In this document: piece after piece, positions 51,746-63,000 of the stretch
How positions within the stretch are numbered: the stretch's first letter is position 1
Layout of the letters: every line of letters starts with the position of its first letter
NCBI GenBank assembly: GCA_022570795.1
Contig: JAKUDP010000006.1
Location: forward strand, 1,488,001-1,552,000
DNA length: 64,000 nt
Source of the DNA: Sphaerulina vaccinii
Lineage: Eukaryota; Ascomycota; Dothideomycetes; Mycosphaerellales; Mycosphaerellaceae
Reading direction: 5' to 3'
Translations under genes and position numbers: made by a program
The notes under the pieces: model-generated
Database searches by the model: none
Told to the model about the DNA's origin: nothing
What the model saw: the letters and a program-made list of their open reading frames with translations, nothing else

Positions 51746-53661
51746 ATGGCTGCGGACAGCATAGGTCAGCCCACTCCTCCTCGCTCAAGGACACAGGAAG
51801 AGTTACGACAGAATCCACTCTATCTCGAAGGCTGGAAACTCGTAGGGGTGGTCCTCTCATTGAACGCTGCCAATGGTGTTGCCTTTGTCGACCTGCTCGG
51901 CGTCACAGCCATTCTACCAGCAGTCTCGGATCACTTCACCAAGGGCGGCACAATCGCATGGGCGGCCACGACACAGCTCATCGGAGCGACAGTTGGACTC
52001 GCTGTGCTAGGGTATCTATCAGATGTCTGGAGTCGGCGGCTGATGCTTCTGATTGCTCTTGGACTTTTGTCTATTAGCGCCCTAGCCTGCGGACTAAGCA
52101 GCTATCAAGATCGCACAGATTTGTTTTGTGCTCTGCGCACGTTCTCTGGAATCGCTACTGGGAGCATATCGAACCTGGTCAACATCGCGCAGAATGATGT
52201 ACTGCCTGCGAGGAAAAGACTGAAGTATCAAGGAGTGCAAGGTGAGCTTCCTAGCAAAACTCTTCCGAAGCCCCGTACTAATCGATTTCCAGGTACATCA
52301 ATAGCGCTGGGCAGCATAGTTGGCATGATGACTGGCGCCGTTTGGGCGACAGAGACTCAATGGCAGAATCTATACTGGCTTGAAGTAGGCTTGTCAATGT
52401 GTTCTGGCATTGCTGTGTTCTTCACTTTGCCGCCCAATTGTACTCCACCGAACAGAGAGCGAATTTGGGATGCACTCAGAAGCATTGACTACTTTGGCAT
52501 TCTATCCGGGATTGGGCTCGTTGTTCCCGGGCTGTTACTCCTCAGCAAATACTCATTTATGTCGACCACCATCCTGATAGTGCTGGCTTCCATTACTGGT
52601 ATCTCGACGATCGTCTTTCTAGTCCTGGGCTTTCTCCCACATCGAGGACGTGTCCGGCCCATCGTGCCTTTCCGGCTCTTCAGAAACCGGACGATTGCGA
52701 CTATCCTGATACAGAATGTTCTCTTTGGCGCTACTTACTACTCCTTCAGCTACTACATGCCACTCAACCTTCAGGTGGTGCGAGGAATGCCGCCCATAGA
52801 GGCAAGTGCGTATCAGGTCCCATACTACGTGACACACGGTATGCCAAACTTATCCTTGCTCTCATGCGCAGCCAGCTAATATGTCCCACAGGGGTCACAT
52901 CTACAGTCTCGGCACTGGTCATCTTGCAACTTCAGAAGAAGGGCATGCGAAGCTACTCGATCATCTTTCTAGTAGGATTCGCAGTCTGGACAGTCGCTAT
53001 GGCGAACCTTGCCGTCGATAGCGAATATCAAGTGACAGGTCTGGCCATCTTCCTGATGATTCTAGTGGGTATTGGAACGGGCTCTTCCTTCCAAAACTCC
53101 GTCATGGCGATCTCGGCAGAAGTCGACAAGGAAACCAAAGGCGTAGCCGTGGGTACGAGAAACATCCTGCGCTTCTTCGGTGGCGCATTGGGAACCGCAA
53201 TCAGTTCTGCCATCTTTCGAAACCAGCTCGATGCTCAGCTACCCCAAGACTTGCCTGCTGAATATCACATCGCAGACTCGGCGTTCTCGCATCACCCATT
53301 CGACAGGCTTACAGAAGCTCAGCGGGATGCTGTACAAGAAGCGTACGATGGAGCGATCGCCTGGGTGTTCTATGTATCGGCGATCTTTGTCGGGGTATGT
53401 TTCCTGTTATGTCCTCTCATCAGAGATTCACATCGAACCAAGAAGCTAGATGAAGAGAAACTCGAAATGGAGGCTGTTGCGGATGATGGGGAGGTCGAAG
53501 AGTTGAAGTCTAAGTCGAGACCTGGAACTGTTTCGGGATCGGATCGTGCTGCACAGTTTCCTGAGCGGCCGCTGATTGAGCGGCCGTTCTCGTGGGAGCA
53601 TGAACATGGTCCAGAATTGTCGGAAAGGACGGAGGGAAATACTGTAGAATCTGGCGCATAA
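51746..53661 (+). CDS. MFS transporter, DHA2-like multidrug family
   Basis: Drug:H+ antiporter-type exporter of the plasma membrane. Exons 51746-52241, 52293-52838 and 52892-53661, with introns of 51 nt (GTGAGC/CAG) and 53 nt (GTATGC/ACAG), give 603 aa. ATG 51746 (MAADSIGQ) is preferred over the in-frame ATG 51692. About 14 TM segments: GVAFVDLLGVTAILPAV in TM1, then LGYLSDVWSRRLMLLIALGL (motif A equivalent), and RTFSGIATGSISNLVNIAQNDVLPARKR. The junctions restore YQGVQ-GTSIALGSIVG and YYVTHG-VTSTVSALVILQ. GTRNILRFFGGALGTAISSAIF near TM13 is typical of the fungal DHA2 family. The first intron has a length divisible by three and no stop codon. Confidence 0.87.
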
Positions 53662-54224
53662 CCCCATGGGGCTATATACCAAAAAGTGTATTGTTTCTGA
53701 CAGGGCTTTGAGTCCACTTTCCCAATCTGGGCAGTAGTTTTACGCGCGTAGGCTCATCTAGGGCGCAGTCAGAACCAACCTTTCCACCAAGATTCGTCAT
53801 TCCCAAGTCCAAAGGGGTGCCCACTGTCAATGTCCAGCGAATGCAGCAGTTGCAGCTTGTCGTTTCCCTCGCATTGTCTTCTCATGACCGATATCGGACC
53901 AGTGCAATGCCGAGGTCGCCGGTATCGCAATACGCTACTTCGCTTCCATCAGTCAGCAACAATTTCATCAAGGATGCATCATCGCAATCAGCAGCCTCGT
54001 TAGCGACGAGCAGTCAGCTTAGCACTGACCTGCGATGTCTTCAATCAGTATGGATCAGCGTAAGAAATGCTCGCTAATAGCGTGCTCCAGTTCACCATGT
54101 CGACAATATCTTCACTCACCATTTGCTTCTGCGTTTGCGTCAAGGAAAAGAGACATCGCGTAATTCGAGGTTGAACACACAGCAACTGCACCTCGAACGT
54201 GTCTGAACATCCAGGGCGCCAAAC
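53662..54224. other. Intergenic: DHA2 3' flank and GMC promoter
   Basis: About 560 bp; no supported gene. Frames here show no domain. Confidence 0.45.
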
Positions 54225-55922
54225 ATGCTCAAGACCATTGCCACATTGCTGGCCTTCAGCAGCTTTTCCCTGGGCCATCCACAGCATCAGCTCGACTATG
54301 TCATTGTGGGCGGTGGCATATCTGGACTGGTCGTGGCAGAACAGCTCTCACAAAATCCGAAACTTCGCATAGCAGTCCTGGAGGCTGGCCTGGATGGCAC
54401 GAATGAGCCTTTGGTGAACACTCCATTGTTCGCACCACTACTCACCGAGACAGAGTATCTATGGCAATTCAGGTCTCAGCCCGACGCTAACCTAGGTGGC
54501 CTGACACCTTTTACTAGACAGGGACGTGCACTTGGTGGTGGAAGTGCTGTAAACTATATGGCTTACTGTCGGTCGGCTGTGTCTGTATATGATGAGTGGG
54601 CCGAGATCTCTGGGAACGACGGATTACGATTCGACAACCTGCTTACGAACTTCAATGCCACCACGCACTATCAGGAACAGGACTTGACATATGATCCTCA
54701 CGTCAATACTAGCGCCTATGGTCATGGTCCTTTGGAGATCACATCGTTGAGCGATGACATGGACTGGACTCTCCAATTCACAGATGCCATGAAGGATACC
54801 TTAGGCTTGCCTCAAGTCGATCTCAATACTGGTGTTGGTCTTGGAGTCACATCTGGACCTGCAGCTATCAGGGCTTCGAATCGCACTAGAAGCTATGCCC
54901 TTCCCGCATTCGGGTGGAGAATGGCAAATCGTCCAAATGTGCAGATCATGCATGGTGCTTGGGTCAGCAAGATCCACTTTGCCGACAAACGAGCTACAGG
55001 TGTACGGTTCCACAGTTCTACAGACAACTCGACACATGATGTGCATGCCAAAGAGGTCATTCTGGCAGCTGGAGCCATCAGTACTCCAAAGCTGCTTCTT
55101 CTCTCCGGCGTCGGACCACAGAACGATCTTCGCAACTTGTCGATTCCAGTAATACTTGATCAGCCTGAGATTGGTTCGAATCTATACAATCATCACTTCT
55201 CGGTCATGGCATATGAGGCGTATCCGGAAGTGGAGACGCTGTCGAAGTATATGCAGAACCAGACTTTCAGCCAACTCTCCAACCAGTCTTATGCGCGAGA
55301 TGCAAGTGGAATCCTCGGACAGACAGACGCTCCATTCGCTGTTGCGCGAGCACCTAACAATAATACCGTTCCTGGGACTCACCCATGTCCTACGGATCGC
55401 GGACAGCTTCTTTATCAACTTGTCAATGGAGCACTCTTATCTGGAGGACCAAACGTCTCCACGATGAGTCCATTCGTAGCGCTTGTGCAACCTCAATCCA
55501 CGGGCCACTTGCGCCTGAACAGCTCAGACTACCGTATAGACCCGATGATAAATAGTAACTACTATGGCGCTCCTGAAGATAAGGCTGCCATACTGCACGG
55601 GTATAAGGAGCTTCGCCGCATCATGCAACATCCGAGTTTGGCCAAAGTTATTAGACGTGAGATTTATCCTGGGGCCAACGTTACGAGCGACGCCGACTTG
55701 TGGAAAGCCATCCAGGACACCGCGCAGACCTTCCACCACCCACTAGGCACTGTTGCATTAGGCAAAGTACTCAGTGCCGATTGGAGGGTCAAAGGTCTCC
55801 AAGGAATACGTGTGGTGGACTCGAGCACATTGCCAACTCCGCCTACATGCCATATTCAGGCTAGTGTCTATGCTGTTGCCCATAGGGCAGCTCAGGACAT
55901 CGAGAGAGACGATGGTTGTTGA
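54225..55922 (+). CDS. Secreted GMC oxidoreductase
   Basis: FAD-dependent alcohol/sugar oxidase or dehydrogenase of the glucose-methanol-choline family. A single exon of 565 aa. A signal peptide (MLKTIATLLAFSSFSLG) leads directly to the FAD motif DYVIVGGGISGLVVA at residues about 24-38. GRALGGGSAVNYMAYCR near residue 104 is the GMC signature 1, and ILAAGAISTPKLLLLSGVGP near 285 is signature 2. The catalytic C-terminus has HHPLGTVALGK at about 504 and a second active-site region PTCHIQASVYAVAH at about 540. Several N-x-S/T sequons suit secretion. The substrate cannot be assigned; aryl-alcohol-type and glucose-type members share these features. It lies 167 bp from the convergent eight-cysteine secreted protein. 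Confidence 0.91.
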   Translation: MLKTIATLLAFSSFSLGHPQHQLDYVIVGGGISGLVVAEQLSQNPKLRIAVLEAGLDGTNEPLVNTPLFAPLLTETEYLWQFRSQPDANLGGLTPFTRQGRALGGGSAVNYMAYCRSAVSVYDEWAEISGNDGLRFDNLLTNFNATTHYQEQDLTYDPHVNTSAYGHGPLEITSLSDDMDWTLQFTDAMKDTLGLPQVDLNTGVGLGVTSGPAAIRASNRTRSYALPAFGWRMANRPNVQIMHGAWVSKIHFADKRATGVRFHSSTDNSTHDVHAKEVILAAGAISTPKLLLLSGVGPQNDLRNLSIPVILDQPEIGSNLYNHHFSVMAYEAYPEVETLSKYMQNQTFSQLSNQSYARDASGILGQTDAPFAVARAPNNNTVPGTHPCPTDRGQLLYQLVNGALLSGGPNVSTMSPFVALVQPQSTGHLRLNSSDYRIDPMINSNYYGAPEDKAAILHGYKELRRIMQHPSLAKVIRREIYPGANVTSDADLWKAIQDTAQTFHHPLGTVALGKVLSADWRVKGLQGIRVVDSSTLPTPPTCHIQASVYAVAHRAAQDIERDDGC

Positions 55923-56089
55923 TCATGCACGTTGTACGCCTGGCTCGGAATCTACTCGATCGATGTGGACAAGAAAGATTGACACGATCAAGACTCTACA
56001 TCACATTCAACGAAGCTGCGATACGAATGTATATTTTATGTCGCCATGAAGCCTTCGCTCGTCTACCATGCGTCCTCATCCTTATGCGA

Positions 56090-56565
56090 CTAGTAAAGGC
56101 AGTTGGGACGGGTCTGAGTACCCCAACCTGCGGCATCCTGGCATGCGCGGTTGAAACCATTTGGCTCAACACCTTGGCCAGCAAGATCAATGCAGCCACT
56201 TCCGATTCGGAAGACCTGTCACGAATTAGTCACAAAACTCTGTACATGCAGTTGTTCTATTATGCTTACAAGGTTTCGATAAGTACGGCCGAGGTCGTTG
56301 CAAGCTTGAGTGCCAAGTGGGTCATTCTGCTCGAATTGGCCTGTGAAGGGATTGTATGTGTCGCAAGTGCACTGGTGCGCATAGCAACCTTCCTGATTAC
56401 TGTTGCAGAAAGAAGGAGGGAAGAACTGAGGCTTAGCCTCAGGCAAGGCTGCGGCAAAAGCACTACGATCTCCAATGTCAGTAGTCCACTCGCAAGCTCT
56501 CAAAGGCATGAGTAAGGAACTTACGCGGTGGCGAAAGCCGCGATGGCGAGGAACTTCATCATCAT
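56090..56565 (-). CDS. Small secreted eight-cysteine protein (effector-like)
   Basis: Three exons: 56525-56565, 56270-56462, 56090-56215. Introns of 62 and 54 nt have GTAAGT/GTAG and GTAAGC/ACAG borders, and the summed coding length is 360 nt, 119 aa with stop. A signal peptide (MMMKFLAIAAFATA, Ala-rich to residue 19) is followed by a mature chain of about 100 residues. Eight cysteines fall at positions 33, 40, 45, 47, 68, 86, 103 and 117, an even number compatible with four disulphides. The gene ends NCLY. The spacing is not that of hydrophobins (no CC pairs) nor obviously CFEM. The function is unknown; size, Cys content and secretion fit candidate fungal effectors or antimicrobial proteins. 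Nothing in the sequence shows toxicity. Confidence 0.8.
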
Positions 56566-58248
56566 GTCTGTGGTTTGAGGTACGAAGAAGCTGTTGCTGG
56601 GTGCTGAAGCCTGGTTTGCCTTGGAACTGGAATGTTGTTGCGATGTTTGCGAATGCTGATGGACTGGCTTGATCACTGGAGAGGATGCACTGTTCCTTTA
56701 TACCGCACTTTGGATTGCGAAGCCTTCCTGGTCCACATGTTTTCTTCATGTCGGTGCAGAGGGCGAATGATTCGCTCGTTCGCCGCATGGAATACCAATG
56801 CTCTGTTACCAAGGAGCCTTGACCTGGACGTGGAAGGCGCCGGCTGTAATTATGGCTCGCATGACCTGGTATATGGCCTCTGTTTTCCTGGTGGTTTTGC
56901 TTGACATCGGGTTTCGACAAGGAACATCGGATTAGAATGGATGCAACATGTGAGATCTTGGGAACATCCCTTGTGTGGCGTGGCCATGAGGTCGTGAGAT
57001 CTCAAGACATATGGGATCTGCCGTACCAAGGCGTTCATCCGGCACGCGTCCTACCCCAGGTATCCTCGCGCTCCAGAGGACCCATTGAAGACTGGAGGTC
57101 TTGCGAAGCTGGGATTTTCCTAAACCCGATTACTGGCAGGAGTCTCTGGAAATCGGAATCCGAGTCATGATAACCCTCATCAGTGGAGTCCATAATTCGC
57201 TCAAAGGAGCCAGAAGCCAAAGAAATGGTCGTGACATGTGTGATCCAATCATGTGACTAAGCGGCCGACATGGTTGATCGCTGACACTCCGCCCTCTCCA
57301 CGAGAAAATAGCTCACATGTCAAGCTACTTTCGCTGCTTGTGGTGACTCCATAATTGGCAGTCGAGCTTAAGAAGTGGAGTTGCGTACCCAACTCCAAGA
57401 AACATCCATGTAATGCTCGCGCGACTAGTGGGCGACTAGTGGCTGTGAGTGAAAAGTGCATGGAAGAGTGTCAGCCTCAAAAGCATGGCGAACTTGCGTG
57501 TGGGTCACAGAACGAACCACACCGCACCAAACGGAGCGCTCCCGCTTAAGGAACCATTTTGACTTCTGCAAGGATGTTGTCTCAAAATAAGTTACAACTC
57601 AATGTGCCCTAGCTGTCAAGCAGTTGTGATCGGCGCTCTGAATGGCTGTCAGACGAGTCTTGGTCCTGCATGCGAAAATACGATCTTTGCGTGCATCTTG
57701 GAAATCGCGACCATCCACAACAACCTCCGCCGGCGAACTTCACTCTGCGAGCCCCAACTACTCCATAGCCATCATGGCCGACATAGCGCTTTCGACAATG
57801 CTTGCTGAGCGCGAGGTGGCTCATCAGCGATCGAATTAGCCAAACAGAGGCCGGTAGACATCGAATGATGCACCGAGACATTTACACCTAGCAAAGTGTT
57901 AAGGAGGCCATTTAAGCAGTGACCTTAAGGTCTACAGAAGCACGTTTCAAGTAGATTGCCCTTAGTCCAGACTTACTTTCTGCGTACGGCTCGTATTTTC
58001 CCACCTAGCATTGCCAACCCACATCGCTGGTTGGTGATTTATGAATATGAGGTAATGTGACAGCCGTCAACCAAATTTCCCAGCAGAGCGGATGAACGCC
58101 AAACGACGACCTAACAGGCCCCACATCACCTCGTATATGGCAGTTGACGACTGACAGTACAGTATGTTGACGCACATCTCAAGGAGCCTGCACTTTGCAA
58201 TCACCAGCTCAAACTTCCATGTGTCCAGACACATTCTTTGCACATAGC
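56566..58248. other. Intergenic, about 1.7 kb
   Basis: Upstream of the eight-cysteine gene and downstream of the second GMC gene. Several frames up to 90 codons, including a minus frame at 57035-57220 that opens at TTG, show no domain. No repeat or RNA gene was seen. Confidence 0.45.
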
Positions 58249-59907
58249 TCACAACTTACTACCCGAATTGACGATCATGGCAGCAGCGCGCTCAGCCACT
58301 CCATATAACCCAGCCTGCAGATGTGCTCCTATCGAAACTGGCATGATGGACGCGTCTACAACTCTCAAGTTCTTCAGACCTTTCACGCGACACTCCGTAT
58401 CGACGACCTTGCCCATAGCTGCAGTACCGCCGGGATGAGAGAAATTGAACATTCCTTCTCGAAAGCGCTCGTCCAGCTCGGCGTCAGCAGTCGCAAGTGA
58501 CATAGGCTTATATGCCTTCGGTGGTGTCTCGCCAACAATGAACTTCTGAGCCGCGGGTGTACTCATGATCTTGTGTGTCAGTCTTGCTGCTGAGCGCAGG
58601 ACAGCTCGATCGTACTCCGTGGCCAGCCAGTTGTTGTCGACTATCGGAGGTGCGCTTGGATCCGAGCTTGCCAGTTTGACAATACCGCGACTGGTGCTCG
58701 ACATCACAGCAAAAGGAGTGGCGATGTGGCTACCATCGACAGCGGGGGCCTCCGGGTAAGAGGGAAAGGGTATGGAGATATAGTTGAAAGTGATCTCAAG
58801 CTCATCTCGTCGGCGGGTGTTACCACTCACAACATCTGGGGCGTCGTGGACCATGAGCCAATCGCATTGTGTTCCTTCGAAGAACTTTGGGCGGGAGTCG
58901 AAACCAACAGAGCCCATGGCCAAATTGTCTCGTGGATTGCGCAGTTTCCAATACAGTATCGCTGAGGGATGGTCCCAAAGGTTCGAGCCTACATCTGGAA
59001 GATTGATCGTTGACGCGAGTCCCGACGCCTCCAGCTCTACCTTGTTCCCAACACCAGAGAGCATGAGTAGCTTGGGTGTGTTGATGGCTCCGGCGCTCAA
59101 GATCACTTCCTTCTTTGCGATAATGCTGTGTCCGTTTGCGAGCTGCACACCACTGGCAACCTGTCCCTCGAGTACGATCTTGGCCACCGCTGAGTCTACC
59201 ATGATGTCGACGTTGTCTAGCTGGTATGAGTTGGCCGCGTATGAGCGCTTCTTGTCCGGATATGGACTGTAAGACTCCACGAGCGGGCCAAAGCCGAATG
59301 CATTGCCGCCATTGGGATCGTCGTTGTAGGGTACGCCTGCTTCTAGTAATGCTTGTTTCATAGGTTCCTTGAGTGGGTAGCCACGATTACTGAGGGACGG
59401 ATGTATTGGCCCATCGTAGCCGTGATAGTCTTCTAGTCCAGAAGTGGGGTACGTTTCGGCTTTCTTCCAGTATGGCAGCAGCCCGTCATACGACCATCGA
59501 TCGTCGCCAACGAGGGCAGCCCATTCATCATAGCCAGACCTTCATCTCCATTAGCATATTGCTGGCGTATACAGGTAATGATTGCTTCCCGCTCACCTGT
59601 CTCCTCGTGTCCAGCATCCGTAGTTCACGGCCGAGCCACCACCTAGTGCTCGTCCAGTCTGCAGTGGAATACTGCGATTGTTCAAGTGCTTCTGGGGAAC
59701 ACTTTCGAAGGTGTGCTTGTACGAATCCGGTAGCAGCCAGGCTTGTGCAGGTGACTCTACCCTGAAGTCCTTGCGTACATCCCCGCCACTCTCGACGATC
59801 AAGACCTTTCGCTCTGGGAAGGCTTCCTTCAGACGAGAGGCCACTACACATCCACAAAGACCGCCTCCCACAACGATATAGTCGTATGCTTCTTGTGTGT
59901 TGTTCAT
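58249..59907 (-). CDS. GMC oxidoreductase, probably intracellular
   Basis: FAD-dependent GMC-family enzyme. Exons 59597-59907 and 58249-59539 flank a 57-nt GTGAGC/AAG intron; 533 aa. It starts MNNTQEAYDYIVVGGGLCGCVVASRL, so the FAD motif lies at the very N-terminus with no signal peptide. Signature 1 is TGRALGGGSAVNYGCWTRGD, interrupted by the splice, after which SGYDEWAALVGDDRWSYDG resumes. Signature 2 is ILSAGAINTPKLLMLSGVGN. The C-terminal catalytic part has FSHPGGTAAMGKV and VSIGAHLQAGLYGVAERAA. It differs clearly from the secreted GMC at 54225, so it is not a recent duplicate. The acceptor is a non-CAG AAG, slightly unusual. Confidence 0.87.
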
Positions 59908-60704
59908 GTCTACGCAACTGGTTATAGTGCTCCGGTACAAAGCGAGAGTCTTCGAAGTAGAGGTGTATTGCAATAAGTAGCAATACGTTTCTAGATGTCA
60001 GCTTGCTCTTCGTAGATCTCACAGCCCTATTTGGAAGGATCAGTTGGATCCTGCGATTAGTAACAAGCGTATAGACGCAGCAGAGTAGCCGGATCTTCAG
60101 TATAGTGGTATGGTATGAGCATAAGGTGCAGTATGCAACCCCAGAAGCACAGCGTATGCGTTGCTTGCCCGCAGCTCTCCAGACCAAGGCAACCTGTAAA
60201 GAATGCCACTCTTAGGCGAGCAGACTGGGGCCGATTGACTCGAGCTAATGGCATCGTGCTTGTATCAATGTCTACCAGAGCAAATCATATTGATGTCGAA
60301 ATGGTCGCACATCTGAGACATTTGTCTGCAGCCCCGCCTAGCACTCCGATCTCTTGCTTGCGGTTGCAATGAATCGCAGTGTTGCACAACCGTGTCTTGT
60401 GCTGGCGAAAGTTTTATAAGCGCCACGGGCGGGCTGAGGCGGGCAGCTTGCGCGCGGAGGTAGTGGTATCGGGTGGAAGCATCGATCGGACATTGTCATT
60501 GCAACAATAGTTGAATGATTAGTTAGGTTAGGAAAACGAGATCGAAGTGTAAGTGGTAACATGTCACTGTCATGTGATTAGCTTTTAGCGCCGCTTGGCA
60601 CCGCCAAAGTCGCCAAAGTCGCGTCTTACTTCCACCACGTTCCGTTGTTTGCATCAAGAACATTATTGACAGTTGCCGTTGATCACGCGACATTGTGTAT
60701 CAAT
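59908..60704. other. Divergent promoter region, GMC / zinc-knuckle gene
   Basis: About 800 bp between outward-facing starts. A short direct repeat CCGCCAAAGTCGCCAAAGTCGCG lies near 60602-60624. No gene supported. Confidence 0.45.
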
Positions 60705-62721
60705 ATGGGATTCAAAGGTGCATGCTACAAGTGCCACAAGAAAGGTACATGCTCATCGGCATGCTCATCACGCTTGAGAAGTTAGACCTAACCTATTCGC
60801 AGGTCATACTGCAGCGAAATGTCGCTCAAGAAGGAAGACCAAGTCCTCGTCTCCTCTTGCTGCCTTGCCTGTCGAGCTTCTGGAAATGATATGTGGCCAT
60901 CTCGTGGACTTTGGCCACGGAGCTCGATTTGTCTATTGGATGATGCCACTTCGCCTGACTTGCAAGGCTATCAACGAAAAGACCATAGACTTCTTCGGGA
61001 AGACTGCATTCAAGAGGACTGGCATATTCTTCGACTCTCACTCTCTGTCCAAGTTCACAGAGATTACAAGCGTTCCCACGTTCGCCAATAAGATTGAGAG
61101 ACTTGGTCTCTGGCACTTCAATGAGACCTTGGAATATCACGAAGACTATGCCCGAGAACAAGAGAACGCAAGCTCACAGGCGATCTCGAAGCGGAAACGT
61201 GCCGAGGCAGCGAGTCTACTACGAAAAGCCGACGCAGAACTGAACGATAAAGACTTTGTACAAAGGTATGCTCTATGAACGTGCGATCTCGTATCCGGAG
61301 ACCACCAGCATCTTCATCCTCCAGAAGCCAGGAAACATCTCCGGCGTTGCTGAGCATGTCGAGCAGCATACAAAAGAGAAAACTGACTTGGCATCTGCTT
61401 GCGACTTGATCCGTCCGCTTGCTTCGGCGACTAACTCGATCCAGTTCCGGAACAGGTAGCATCGTACTGGCAAGGGCCCTAGAAAGGCTGCCCAACCTGC
61501 GTGACATCTACATCATGTCTACCACTGCCCGAGGCAGCAGAATGTCTACGCGGCGCTGTCTTGGGAGCAACGGAGAGAGCACGAGTCGTAAGTACAGCAA
61601 CGATACACACACACCGTGAATCCGCCTATACCTCGAAGTTGCAGTGGTCTCGATCCTGTTGCCGCCAGAAGCTAAGATGTATTTGTCTGCGAGAGCAATT
61701 GTCAGACACCCGCTTACCATTGAGCTGTTGCATCTAGATATCTTTTCTGTCCTTAGTGGCTGTCTTCCGTACGCCCAATCGAAACTGCACAAGTTATCAA
61801 TGGACTTTTGTTCAGGCATCGCAGACGGCGAAGGTGTCTCTGCACAAGCTCTTAACATGCCCTCGGGAGTGCTTCAGTATTTCAACGAGCTACGAGAGCT
61901 GGAACTGTTGATCCAGACAAAAGACGATACGTTCCGCAGTGAGATTTGGCACGTGTGTAATCCGAATTCGCTCGTGCTAATGTTGAGACAGATCCACAAA
62001 CCTGGCACCTTGGCCCTAGCAGATTGCTAGCGTCGTGCACTCAGCTGCAACGTCTAAACCTTTGCTTCCGCAATGACTGGAATGACACTGTAAGTATGGC
62101 AGAGACTTGACATTGTCCCATACTTTTGACATCTCACCGAGCTGAAGAAGTTTTCTGGCATGCCTGTCGAAGCATGCTTGCTACACAGATGTGCTCACTG
62201 ATTATTGTCCATAGGAGCTGGTCTTCGAATTTATCTGCAAGAAGGTGAAGCTGTCACATCTGAGACGACTCACCATCGCCTATGTCCGGTGCAAAGGCGA
62301 GCATCTCAACATCTTCTTGCGCAACCACAAAGGCGTGCAGACCTTGCGTCTGGAGGACCTGGACGTCACCGGAAGCGTCCCATTTGCCGATACGTTGGAG
62401 TCGTTGCAGCATCCTGACCACCATCTCCTGCAGGACTTCACTTTCAGACAGATCGCCCAAAACTCTCGTCGACTCTATCTCCATAGTCTGGGAAAAGTTT
62501 ACGAACAGTCAAGTCCGACATGTCGATTCTCTCGATTGAAGGAAGAAGCAGACTTCTTCGACGACTTTGTTGATGTGCGTGGGCCTTTCAAGTACTCCGG
62601 CGACGCGCAATCATGGGAAGGCGTCTGGGACAAGATCGGTCTTCTGAAGGACGATCTGCGGCTTTGTTACAAAAGCTACGAGCCCGAACACGACTATGGC
62701 TATTATCACTGGACGGAGTGA
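60705..62721 (+). CDS. CCHC zinc-knuckle protein with F-box-like and leucine-rich regions
   Basis: Six-exon model: 60705-60744, 60803-61265, 61445-61587, 61645-61954, 62020-62089 and 62215-62721; introns of 58, 179, 57, 65 and 125 nt; 510 aa, exactly in frame. Exon 1 plus the start of exon 2 encode a zinc knuckle C-X2-C-X4-H-X4-C at residues 7, 10, 15 and 20 (ACYKCHKKGHTAAKC). After a basic linker, LAALPVELLEMICGHLVDF is F-box-like. Later exons have leucine-rich phrases: ALERLPNLRDIYIMS, LLASCTQLQRLNLCF, LSHLRRLTIAYV, GVQTLRLEDLDV. The function is unknown; an SCF-type substrate receptor with nucleic-acid binding is inference. The 179-nt intron (CTAAC branch 10 nt before CCAG) and the GTGTAA donor at 61955 are the weakest points. 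Confidence 0.65.
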
Positions 62722-63000
62722 GCTATCGAGGCAAGTCACAACACATCGTAGGAAGTAATCCAGATGAGACGTGGTGGTTCCTGTTTTCATCAAGCACGCG
62801 GCCAGTGTGTTCAAGCAGGATTCTCGCGATGGAGAAAATACCGCTCATGAATGGTTGAGCAAGCTCCGCACAGGCGGCAGTGTGTCGTAAACGGCGCCGC
62901 CAGAACAAACATTCGAATGGAGAGCAATCAGGTCGGGCTAGGAATGCTCTACTCTTACGATGAGTCTGCTACGTGCCAGTCACTTCGCTAAGATAACCAG
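62722..63000. other. Intergenic between convergent genes
   Basis: About 280 bp; nothing seen. Confidence 0.4.

Noticed and set aside
56219..56920. 233-codon minus-strand open frame
   Set aside because: Its C-terminal part overlaps the real exon 2 of the eight-cysteine gene in frame, but the rest reads through the intron and upstream noncoding DNA.
57035..57220. Minus-strand frame with a protein-like composition
   Set aside because: It begins at TTG with no in-frame ATG upstream and no acceptor to join a first exon.
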